This document shows positions 53,114 to 61,700 of a stretch of DNA of 64,000 nt, piece after piece. The first letter of the stretch is position 1. Each line of letters starts with the position of its first letter. The notes under the pieces were generated by a model. It worked only from the letters and a program-made list of their open reading frames with translations. It did no database searches and was not told where the DNA came from. The stretch is from Streptomyces sp. NBC_01142. GTDB lineage: Bacteria; Actinomycetota; Actinomycetes; Streptomycetales; Streptomycetaceae. Where the stretch lies: positions 2,914,001 through 2,978,000 of the forward strand of contig NZ_JAPEOR010000001.1 in assembly GCF_026341125.1 (NCBI RefSeq), read 5' to 3'. Position numbers and translations under genes: made by a program.

Positions 53114-53128
53114 GGGCCGAATGGTCCC
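53114..53128 (-). promoter_or_regulatory. Candidate DevR box upstream of the response regulator gene
   Basis: GGGCC-GAATG-GTCCC is almost the same as the box at 46219 (GGGCC-GAAT-GTCCC), with one extra G in the spacer. It lies 59 bp from the regulator's start codon. Confidence 0.45.
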
Positions 53129-53224
53129 CATCGCGCCCCCTTGCCCGCTCAGTCGTCGGCAACGGCGGCGTGAAGGACCTGCCATGGGTGGCGCTGGGCG
53201 AGAACCCGGGCCGGCCCGGCAACG

Positions 53225-53325
53225 ATGACCGTGACGGCGATCAGCCTTGCGGTGGCCGCGGTACCGGAGTCCTTGCCGGCCGTCGTCACGCTTGCCCTGG
53301 TGCTGGGCGCCCGGCGTATGGCCGC
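53225..53325 (+). pseudogene. Fragment of a P-type cation-transporting ATPase
   Basis: The frame encodes MTVTAISLAVAAVPESLP followed by AVVTLALVLGARRMA, which is transmembrane helix 4 with the PEGLP/PESLP motif of P2-type cation ATPases (CtpF/calcium-ATPase-like). Neither the phosphorylation motif DKTGT nor other domains follow, and the sequence becomes unrelated after about residue 33. It is a leftover of a gene that in mycobacteria belongs to the DosR regulon (ctpF). Confidence 0.6.
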
Positions 53326-53344
53326 TGGGCCGCCGCGGCGTGCT

Positions 53345-53815
53345 TCACGAGGGCTTGGACGTGACGCCCCCACCGCTGGCGTCCGGGCGGACGATCACCA
53401 CCGGACACTTCGCGTGCTGCGCGCACTGCTGGCTCACCGAGCCGAGCAGCGCACGCGCGAACCCTCCCAGGCCACGGCTGCCCACGACCAGCACCTCGGC
53501 GCCGTCGGCCGCGTTCAGCAGCACCTCAGTCGGGTTTCCGCGGACCAGGAGCTCCCGCACTTGCGAGGTTCCCGACTCACCGAGCACCTCACGAACCTCG
53601 TTGACCAGCCCCTGTTCGGCTGCCTCCTTGTCGAACTCGACGTCCACCGCCGGCGCCGACCATCCACGCGCACCGGGCAGCTCGTACGCCGCCACCGCTT
53701 CGACGGCTCCTCCGACCAGACCGGCATACCGGACCGCCCATCGCAACGCAGCATGCGAGGAGGGCGAACCGTCGACACCGACCACGACGCGCGGAGACGA
53801 ATCCTGCCTGTCCAT
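53345..53815 (-). CDS. Universal stress protein, single UspA domain
   Basis: A 156-residue Usp with VVVGVDGSPSSHAALRWAVR at the start, YELPGARGWS, and the nucleotide loop VLVVGSRGLGGFARALLGSVSQQC (G-x2-G-x9-GS) followed by CPVVIVRPD, so ATP binding is likely. It lies beside the P-type ATPase scrap and the DevR-like regulator. ATG 53815 gives the standard length. No clear DevR-like box was found upstream. Confidence 0.9.
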   Translation of the reverse strand: MDRQDSSPRVVVGVDGSPSSHAALRWAVRYAGLVGGAVEAVAAYELPGARGWSAPAVDVEFDKEAAEQGLVNEVREVLGESGTSQVRELLVRGNPTEVLLNAADGAEVLVVGSRGLGGFARALLGSVSQQCAQHAKCPVVIVRPDASGGGVTSKPS

Positions 53816-54057
53816 ACCGCTCCACCTCTCTGCATGCCCCTGGCAGCCACGCTGCGCGATTCCGCCGGGGTCCGCAATCCGAGCGCGGCCGAGCGGGGGC
53901 GGAGAGGTGGCGTGAGCCGACCGGTCATACGGGTGAGCACGGCCCCAGCCCCCGCAGACGGCAGCAACCGCGCCCCGGCCGCGTCGACCCGCCGCTCGAC
54001 GTTCCGCCACCGGCACCGCAGCGGCCCTTCTGCCGCCAGATGTGATCGCCCCGTCGT

Positions 54058-56124
54058 CTACCGGCGGGTGCGTACGAGCAGATAGAGGAAGTACGGCGTG
54101 CCGATCACCGCGGTCATCAGGCCGGCGCCGAGCTGGGCAGGCGCGATCACCGTCCGGCCGATCAGGTCCGCGACGCAGACGAGCAGGGCACCGAGGAGCA
54201 CCGAGACCGGAACCACCCGGGCGTGCTGCCGGCCCACCAAGGCCCTGGCCGCGTGCGGCGCCACGAGTCCCACGAAGGCGATCGTGCCCGCGGCGGCCAC
54301 GGCGGTGGCGCTGAGCAGGACGCACAACACGAGGAAGCCCAGGCGTCCCCGCGACAGGTTGAGCCCCAGAAGCTTCGGGGTGTCCTCGTCCAGCGACACG
54401 AGATCGAGCTCGGTGCGCCGCAGGACCGCGACGAGCAGGCCCACGCAGAGCACGCCCGCGAGAGGAGCCACGTCGGGCAGGGTCCGCCCGTAGGTGGAGC
54501 CCGACAGCCAGGTGAGCGCCTTCGTGGCGTTGAACGGGTCGGTGAGGACGATGAGCAGGCTGATGAACGCGGCGGTTCCGGTGGCGACGCCGAACCCGAC
54601 GAGGACGAGCCGGTTCTGCTGGAACCCGCCCCGCGCGGCGAGCCCGAAGACGAGGGCGGAGCTGGCCGCGGCGCCCGCGAACGCCGCGCCGGCCACGCTC
54701 CACGAGCCGGCCGCGGGCACCGTCGTCACGAGGAGCACTGCGCCGAGCGCGGCCCCGCCGGAGACGCCCAGGGTGGCGGGCTCCGCGAGCGGATTGCGGG
54801 TCACGGCCTGGACGAGTGTCCCTGCCAGGGCGAGTGCCGCGCCGGCGAGGAGCGCCGCGAGGACGCGGGGCACCCGGGTGTCGAGGACGAACCCGACGGT
54901 CTGGCCCGCTCTGCCCTGCGCCCAGTTCACCACGTCTCCCAGCAGCAGCTTGCTGTCGCCCAGCAGCACGGCGGCGATGGCGACGCCGACGAGCACCGCC
55001 ACCAGGACGGCCGTGGTGGTCAGGAAGACGGCCCGGCTCCTGATGCGCAGCCGGTCGGGCGCGGCGGCTCCGGCGGTGTCCCGGACGCGGGTTGCCATCA
55101 CGATCAGGAACACGGCGCCGACGAGGCTGGTGGCAACGCCCGTGGGCACGGCGACCGCCACGTCCGCCGCTACGAAGGTGCGCAGGAGCACGTCCGAGCC
55201 GAGCACCAGCACCGCACCGGCCAGGCCCGCGATCGGAACGCCCGTACGCGCCCGGGAGAACGCGCGGAACCTGCGGGCGAGCGGGCGGACCAGGGCGGGG
55301 GCGCACAGGCCGACGAAGCCGATCGGTCCGGCGAGCGTGACGGCAGCCGCGGAGAGCAGCGCCGAGAGCACGACTGTCGTGACACGCGTGGAACGCACGG
55401 GGACGCCGAGGCCGCGTGCCGCGTCGTCGCCGAGGGCCAGGGTGTCCACCCGGCGGGCGACGAGCAGCAGCCCGACGAGTCCGGCGAGGCCGATCGGCGC
55501 CATCTGGAGCACGCCGTCGAACCCGTTCTGCGAGATGCTGCCCTGGTTCCACCGGAAGATGCCCTCCGTCTGCTGGGGGAACAGCAGGAGCATCCCCTCG
55601 GTGACGGCGGTCAGGCCGAGGGTGAGGGAACTGCCGGCGAGAACGAGCCGTACGGTGCCGGCGCCCAGGCCCGACACACCGAGCACGGCCGCCGCAGCGG
55701 CGAGGCCGCCGACGAACGCGACGCCGGAGGCGGCGAACAGCGGCAGCGAGACACCTGTGACCGCTATCAGCCCGAGGGACAGGTAGGAACCCGCGTTCAC
55801 CGCAAGGGTGTCGGGTGAGGCGAGCACGTTGCGGCTCACCGCCTGCAGGGCGGCGCCCGCCATGCCGAGCACGGCCCCGACGAGCAGCCCCGCGGTCATC
55901 CGCGGCAGCCGGGAGGCGATGATGACGGACGCGTCGTCCGGGTCGGCGCGTCCGGTGAGCGCCTTCCAGATCTCGGGGGCGCCGACGGAGGCCGTGCCCT
56001 GGGTGATGTCGACGACCGCGAGGGCGGCGACGAGGAGGACCAATGCGGCCGTCACCGCGGCCGCGCCCGTCCGGGACGGGGCCGTCGACGGACGGGTGGC
56101 GGGAGTGGAAGCGGTGACGGCCAT
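54058..56124 (-). CDS. Fused FecCD-type siderophore ABC permease (FhuB-like)
   Basis: A 688-residue membrane protein made of two FecCD permease halves in one chain, as in E. coli FhuB. Each half has the signature pattern: SRLPRMTAGLLVGAVLGMAGAALQAVSRN and TRVPRVLAALLAGAALALAG near the start, and GPIGFVGLCAPALVRPL and GTIAFVGLVAPHAARAL near the end (coupling-helix region). About 18-20 transmembrane helices are expected. It starts five bases after the binding-protein gene. Together with the next two genes it forms a ferric-siderophore importer under an iron box. Confidence 0.9.
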   Translation of the reverse strand: MAVTASTPATRPSTAPSRTGAAAVTAALVLLVAALAVVDITQGTASVGAPEIWKALTGRADPDDASVIIASRLPRMTAGLLVGAVLGMAGAALQAVSRNVLASPDTLAVNAGSYLSLGLIAVTGVSLPLFAASGVAFVGGLAAAAAVLGVSGLGAGTVRLVLAGSSLTLGLTAVTEGMLLLFPQQTEGIFRWNQGSISQNGFDGVLQMAPIGLAGLVGLLLVARRVDTLALGDDAARGLGVPVRSTRVTTVVLSALLSAAAVTLAGPIGFVGLCAPALVRPLARRFRAFSRARTGVPIAGLAGAVLVLGSDVLLRTFVAADVAVAVPTGVATSLVGAVFLIVMATRVRDTAGAAAPDRLRIRSRAVFLTTTAVLVAVLVGVAIAAVLLGDSKLLLGDVVNWAQGRAGQTVGFVLDTRVPRVLAALLAGAALALAGTLVQAVTRNPLAEPATLGVSGGAALGAVLLVTTVPAAGSWSVAGAAFAGAAASSALVFGLAARGGFQQNRLVLVGFGVATGTAAFISLLIVLTDPFNATKALTWLSGSTYGRTLPDVAPLAGVLCVGLLVAVLRRTELDLVSLDEDTPKLLGLNLSRGRLGFLVLCVLLSATAVAAAGTIAFVGLVAPHAARALVGRQHARVVPVSVLLGALLVCVADLIGRTVIAPAQLGAGLMTAVIGTPYFLYLLVRTRR

Positions 56125-56129
56125 GGGTG

Positions 56130-57113
56130 TTACTTCTTCGTCAGTGCCTGGACGACGGAGTCGACGTACTTGCCCATCGATTCGGGGCCGCCGAACATCC
56201 AGATGCCGTCGGGCAGCCGGTGGACGTTGCCCTTCTTCACGAACGGCAGCGAGGTCCACACCTTGTCCTTGGCCAGGACGCCGTTGAACGGCGTGCTGTT
56301 CTCGTCGCCTTCGCTGCCGATGTAGGCGAACTGCACGTCGCCGAGCTTGGTGAGGCCCTCGACGTCGGTGGTGGCGAGTCCGTAGGCCGGGTCGCCCTTG
56401 ACGGTCCAGGCGTTCTTCAGGCCGATCTTCTCGTTGACGGCACCGATGAGCGAGCCGCTGGTGTACGGCCTGATCGAGACCTGCTTGGAGACGACGTAGC
56501 CGTCGGCGAAGGCGTACTTCGCGTCGGCGAGCTTGGCGTCGGCGAGGGCCTTCTTGCCCTCGGCGAGCTTCGCCTCGAAGTCCTTCTTGAGCTTCCCGGC
56601 CTGCTCCGTGGTGCCGGTGGCCTGGGCGATGAGGTCGAGGTTCTTGGTCATCTCCCCGATCGGGTCCTTGGCGTCGGCGGGCCGAACCTCCAGGACCGGG
56701 GCGACCTTGCGCAGCTGCTTCACGGCGGCCGGCTTCAGGTCGCTGGTGGCGACGATGAGGTCCGGCTTGAGGGAGGCGATGGTCTCCATGCTCGGCTCGC
56801 CGCGCGTGCCGATGTCCTTGGGCTCGTTCTTCAGCGGGACTGCGGTGTCCCAGGTCTTGTAGCCCTTGACGTCGGCGACGCCGACGGGGTCGACGCCCAG
56901 CGAGATCAGGCTCTCGACGACGTTCCACTCGGTGCCGACGACCTTCTTGGCCGGCCCGTCGAGCTCCACCTTCGCGCCGGTCGCGTCGGTGAGGGTGATG
57001 GGCTCGGCGCTCTTCTTCTTGGCGTCGTCGGCGGCGGGCTCGGTGGTACCGCAGGCGGTCAGGGTGAGGGCCGCCGCGGTCGCGACCGCGGCGGTGAGGA
57101 GGAGGCGTCTCAT
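56130..57113 (-). CDS. Siderophore-binding lipoprotein (FecB/FepB family)
   Basis: A 327-residue substrate-binding protein of the FecB class. It has a signal peptide with lipobox LTAC (Cys near residue 21 in LTLTACGTTEP), then PITLTDATGAKVELDGPAKKVV, SLISLGVDPVGVADV, IASLKPDLIVATSD and a long helix (KLKKDFEAKLAEGKKALADA) linking the two lobes. It delivers ferric siderophore to the fused permease. The start overlaps the ATPase stop by ATGA. The siderophore bound is unknown; the product of the NIS operon 13 kb away is a reasonable candidate. Confidence 0.9.
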   Translation of the reverse strand: MRRLLLTAAVATAAALTLTACGTTEPAADDAKKKSAEPITLTDATGAKVELDGPAKKVVGTEWNVVESLISLGVDPVGVADVKGYKTWDTAVPLKNEPKDIGTRGEPSMETIASLKPDLIVATSDLKPAAVKQLRKVAPVLEVRPADAKDPIGEMTKNLDLIAQATGTTEQAGKLKKDFEAKLAEGKKALADAKLADAKYAFADGYVVSKQVSIRPYTSGSLIGAVNEKIGLKNAWTVKGDPAYGLATTDVEGLTKLGDVQFAYIGSEGDENSTPFNGVLAKDKVWTSLPFVKKGNVHRLPDGIWMFGGPESMGKYVDSVVQALTKK

Positions 57114-57970
57114 GAGGTGGGGCTGAGCCTTTCGGTTCGTGTGTGGTGGCGGCCGATCGCGCGGGTGCGCAGCCGGCCCGTCAGGGGATCGGTGTCGACT
57201 TCGATGCGGATCCCGTAGGTCTCGGTCAGCTGCTGCGCCGTCAGCACGTTCTCGGGGAGGCCGTCGGCGATGATCCGTCCCGCCTCGAGCAGCACGATCC
57301 GGTCGGCCACGGCCGCGGCCTGGTCGAGGTCGTGCAGGACGGCACCAACGGCGATTTGGTGGTCGTCCGCCAGGTCGCGGACGAGATCGAGGAGTTCGAT
57401 CTGGTAGCGCAGGTCGAGGTAGGTCGTCGGCTCGTCGAGGAGCAGCACGCCGGTCTCCTGGGCGAGGCAGCAAGCGAGCCATACGCGCTGGAGCTGTCCT
57501 CCGGAGAGATGCTCGGCTCCCCGTTCGGCGAGTTCCGCGACGCCCGTCATGGCGAGCGCGCGGTCCACCGCGGCCCGCCCGTCCGGGTCCGCCTTGCCCC
57601 AGCGCCCCCGGTACGGGTAGCGGCCGAACTCGATGACGTCCCGTACGGTCAGCCCGCTGGGCGTGGGGCGTCCCTGTGTCAGCAGGGCAACACGGCGCGA
57701 GAACTCACGGGAGGTCAGAGCAAGGCCGTCGGTGTCGGCGTCGATGACGATGGTGGCGGTCCTGGCCCGCTGCAGCCGCGCGAGCGTGCGCAGCAGCGTC
57801 GACTTCCCGCTGCCGTTCGGTCCCACCAGGACGGTCACTTCGCCGGGCCGCAGCGTCAAGGACGCGTCGTGCACGACATCGACACCTTCGTACGCCACGG
57901 TGACACCCGTGGCCGACAGTTCATGACCGCGGGGGCCCATGGCCTCGGAGGTCTCTTCACCAACGTTCAC
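57110..57970 (-). CDS. Siderophore ABC transporter ATPase (FecE/FhuC family)
   Basis: A 286-residue ABC ATPase: Walker A LVGPNGSGKSTLL near residue 47, Q-loop VALLTQGRPTPSGLTVRDVIEFGRYPY (split by family convention), signature LSGGQLQRVWLACCLAQ, Walker B VLLLDEPTTYLDL and switch His in VLHDLDQAA. First gene of the operon. GTG 57970 lies only six bases from the iron box, implying a very short leader; ATG 57940 is a possible alternative start. Confidence 0.9.
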   Translation of the reverse strand: MNVGEETSEAMGPRGHELSATGVTVAYEGVDVVHDASLTLRPGEVTVLVGPNGSGKSTLLRTLARLQRARTATIVIDADTDGLALTSREFSRRVALLTQGRPTPSGLTVRDVIEFGRYPYRGRWGKADPDGRAAVDRALAMTGVAELAERGAEHLSGGQLQRVWLACCLAQETGVLLLDEPTTYLDLRYQIELLDLVRDLADDHQIAVGAVLHDLDQAAAVADRIVLLEAGRIIADGLPENVLTAQQLTETYGIRIEVDTDPLTGRLRTRAIGRHHTRTERLSPTS

Positions 57971-57975
57971 GACGC

Positions 57976-57994
57976 AAAGGTTAGCCTAACCTTA
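57976..57994 (-). promoter_or_regulatory. Iron box of the siderophore uptake operon
   Basis: On the minus strand TAAGGTTAGGCTAACCTTT, a near-perfect palindrome matching the DtxR/IdeR consensus TTAGGTTAGGCTAACCTAA. It directly precedes the ATPase gene and should repress the importer when iron is sufficient. Confidence 0.85.
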
Positions 57995-58431
57995 GATCGG
58001 TTCGTGAAGAGGGTGGAATAGTCTGACGCAAGGCGATAATCCGCCAGATTGTGGCGGGCTGCTACCGCTCCGGCACTCCCGCCGGTGGAACGGAATCCGC
58101 AGAGGTCGGCTGCGTTGATCTTGCGTGTCGAAGGCGAACCGGTGTCTGTGTCGCGGGACGAGCAGCGCACCGTACAGAGGCGGCGAAAGCGGTCCACGCC
58201 AGGCAGAGGCCCGGCAGGCCGATCCGGGCGTGAACGCCGAGGAGCCGGCCGAGTGGGATGAGCAGCTGGTCGCTGGTCGCGGAGGCGATCATGACGCTTC
58301 GGGCACGCCATGTTTCCACCGGGCGGGGATTGACCGTCGGCGGAACCCTCCCGCAGCCGCAGCCGCAGCCGCAGCCGCAGCAGCCGTGCTGGACATCTGC
58401 GCTGTCCAGGAGCGTGCCGCGCGCATCCGCA
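57995..58431. other. Gene-free stretch with a GCAGCC hexanucleotide run
   Basis: About 440 bp with no convincing gene on either strand. The only clear structure is five tandem GCAGCC units around 58353-58382. Short frames across the run are low complexity (Pro-Gln or Cys-Gly) and unsupported. Confidence 0.5.
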
Positions 58432-58641
58432 TCACTCGGCGATGTAGGTGCGGTAGGTCCAGCGGTAGACGGGCATTCTTTCACCGTGCAGAGTGCGGTA
58501 CTCGTGCGTGAACTCGAAGTGCTCATAGGCGTTGTGGCGCAGTATCTTGACTGGCTCCCCGCACCCTCCGGGTGGCAGGGCCCGGACTTGAGGAAGGTCG
58601 TCCGGGCCTCCTTGAAGAAGCACTAGATTCGATGGGTGCAT
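58432..58641 (-). CDS. Small conserved protein, DUF5988-like
   Basis: A 69-residue protein with two conserved-looking segments: NLVLLQGGPDDLP near the start and ILRHNAYEHFEFTHEY then MPVYRWTYRTYIAE at the end. This pattern matches the DUF5988 group of small actinobacterial proteins that sit beside polyketide and other secondary-metabolite genes; the assignment is from memory. Function is unknown. ATG 58641 has GGAGG eight bases upstream. It lies 108 bp past the PKS stop on the same strand and may be co-transcribed. Confidence 0.7.
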   Translation of the reverse strand: MHPSNLVLLQGGPDDLPQVRALPPGGCGEPVKILRHNAYEHFEFTHEYRTLHGERMPVYRWTYRTYIAE

Positions 58642-58749
58642 GGCTCATGCCTCCAGAGCCTGGGACGAGACGGAGTGAAGCAGCGTTGAAGGGCGAGCCG
58701 GTCGTACGAGCCGTCGGCGCGGCTCGCTTGAGGCTTGTGACGTGTGGGC

Positions 58750-61700
58750 TTATGAACCGTCAGGGTCCTGGAGCCTGAGGCCCATGTGGTCGGCGAGACC
58801 TGTGGCGAGCGCCGCCAGCGTCGGATGCTGATAGACGAAGTTGGCGGCGATCTTGATGCCGAGACCCGTTTCCAGGCGGGTTCGCAGTTCCAGGGACAGC
58901 AGCGAGTCGAACCCCAGTGACTTCAGCGGAGTCTGCGGATCGAGGGTGGTGTTTCCCAGCCGGAGCACCGCGCGGATGTGGTCGGCGATGTAGGCCTCGA
59001 GGGCGGTTCGTCGGGCAAGACCTGCCGGTATGGAGCTCAGCTCGGCCCGAATGTCGATGCTGTCGCCCTGCTCGGTGATTCCGGACGGTTCGTCTGCGAG
59101 GAGGCTGAACAGCGACGAATGCCTGACAGCCGGGAGGATCCAGGTATCCGGTTTCCCGGGGATCACGGCGGTGCGTGTGCGCCGGTGCACGAGGAGCGCG
59201 TTCAGCGCCTGGAGTCCCTTTTTCGTGGGGATGGTCTGGTAGCCGCGTTCGGCGAAGTCGACGGCGGCTCCTGTCTCACCCCATGCGCCCCAGTTCACGG
59301 AGAGGGTCGGCATGCCGCGGCCCGTCCGCCAGGTGGCGAATCCATCCAGCCAGGAGTTGGCGGCGGCGTAGACGCCCTGGCCGGGATTGCCCAGCAGGGA
59401 GGCCATGGACGAGAACACGACGAACCAGTCGGGGGCGTGGGTGGCGGTGGCTTCGTGCAGCCTCCACGCACCGGTTGCCTTGGGATGCCACACCCGTAGG
59501 AGCTGGTCGTCGGTGATGTTGGTGACCGCGGCGTCGTCGAGGACCATGGCCGCGTGTACGAGGCCGCGCAGGGCCTGGCCGTTCGCGGTGGCAGCGGTCA
59601 CGAGGCGTTCGGCGGTGCCCGGGCCGGCGATGTCGCCGAGAACGACCGTGATCCGGGTCCCGCGGGCGCGCAGCTCCTCCAGGGTCCGTTCGGTGGACGG
59701 TGAGCCGGGCGAGCGGCCGTTGAGGACGAGATGACCGGCGCCCTGTTCGGCGAGCCAGCAGGCTGTCGCGAGGCCGACACCCCGCAGTCCGCCGGTGACG
59801 ATGTAGGCGCCGTCCGGGTGCACGGCGGAGGGTCCTTCGGGGATCACGGCGGTCGTGTCGCCCCGGTCGGGGACGGTCAGGATCAGCTTGCCGATGTGAC
59901 TCGCACCCGCCATGAAGCGGAACGCCTCTGTGACCTCGGCCAGGGGGAAGCTTCGGTGGGGCAGCGGCTTCAGACGTCCCGAGGCGACCTCGCCGAGCAC
60001 CTCGCGGAGCATGCTGGTGAACACCTCTGATCGCTCGTGCTGGACCTCAATGAGGTCGACGGTGCTGAGGGTGATGTTGTGCCGGAACGGCGACAACCCG
60101 ACGGACGCGTCGGAGAGGATGTCGCGCACCCCGAGTTCGACGAAACGGCCGAAGGGGCGCAGAGTTTCGAGCCCGGAGCGGATCGCCGCGCCCGACAAGG
60201 AGTTGAGGACGACATCGACGCCCTCGCCCCCGGTGGCGGCTCGCGTCTGCTCGGTGAAGTGCAAGGACCGGGAATCCATGACGTGCTCGATGCCCATACC
60301 GCGCAGATAGCCGCGCTTCTCCGCGTTGCCGGCTGTGGCCAGTACCTCGGCCCCCAGCATCCGGGCGACGCCGATGGCGGCAAGACCGGTCCCGCCGGTC
60401 GCCGAGTGGATCAGAATCCGTTCACCGGCGGTGAGCCGCGCCACGTGGCGCAAGGCGTACCACGCGGTGACGTACGCGGCGGGGAGTCCTGCCGCTGCGG
60501 TGAGATCGATTCCGGCCGGTACGGGCGCGACGGCTTGGACGGGCACGGTGACGAACGAACCGAAGGCCCCGCCCCGCAGGTCGACGGCCAGCACCGGGTC
60601 GCCCACGCGGACGGCCGTGACGTCCGGCCCCACCGCGGTGACCGTCCCCGCGCACTCGAAGCCGATGCGGTACCTCGCTTCCTCGTCCACGGAGAGAAGG
60701 CCCATGGCTGTGAGCACGTCCCGGAAGTTCACCGCTGCGGCACGGACGCGGAGTTCGACTTCCCCCGGCCCCGGGGCTGGCCTGTCGGTGGCGGTGAGTT
60801 CGAGAGAGCCCAGGTCGCCGAAGCGGCCGACCCGGAGCCGGAAGCGGTCCGTACCGTAGCGCACGGTGCGTGTGGTGGCCGTGCCGCGCTCGGTCTCCGT
60901 CAGCGGGGCGTAGTCCAGCCGGGCGATGTGGCGGGTGCCGCCGCGCAGGGCGACCTCGTCCTCGGGACCCGCGTTCAGCAGTTCGGCCGCCACGTCGTGC
61001 AGCGCGACGTCGGCCGGGTCGGCATCCAGATGGGTGGCGCGGACTTCGGGGTGCTCGTAGGCGAGGACGCGTACCACTCCGCGCAGTGCGCTCTGGCCGG
61101 GGTCGGCCGGGTCGCCGGGGTCGACGCTCTGGGCGCCACGGGTGACCACGAACAGGCGAGGAGGTTCGAGACAGCCGGAGACGGCGGCTTGCGCGACGTC
61201 GAGCAGCCGTCGGGTGCGTCGCAGCGCATGCGCTGCCGGGTCCCCGCCGTCGGCGGGTGGCGCGCAGACCAGCACCACCGCGTTCGGATGCGCCGGGTGG
61301 TCTGCCCAGCGGTCGAGGAGTGCGTCTTTGAGCAGCCCGAGCGGGTGGTCGCCGATGGGGGTGTCGAGCACGTCGGTGGTTGCCCCCGCCGTGTGCAGCA
61401 CGGCGGCCAGCGCCTGGGCGGAGCCGTCCGCCTCACCGATGACGAGCCAGCTTCCGTGCGGTGTCGTCCCTTTCGTCTCCGGGCGCGCGGCTCGTTGCCA
61501 GCGGGTCTCGAGGAACCAGCCGTCGACACCGGCTGCACCGGGCGCGCCATGGCGTACCAGCTGCAGGCTGTCGATACTGAGCACGGGCTTGCCCGCCTCG
61601 TCCAGCAGACGGACGTGTCCGGTGACGCCGTCGGCCTTCTCCTCCACGATGCGGGCGTGGCAGTACACGGCTGTCGTGGGGTCGCCGAGGATGCGTATCG

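Noticed and set aside
58351..58390. GCAGCC run as a possible CRISPR-like or regulatory array
   Set aside because: A simple hexanucleotide repeat without spacers; common in GC-rich intergenic DNA.
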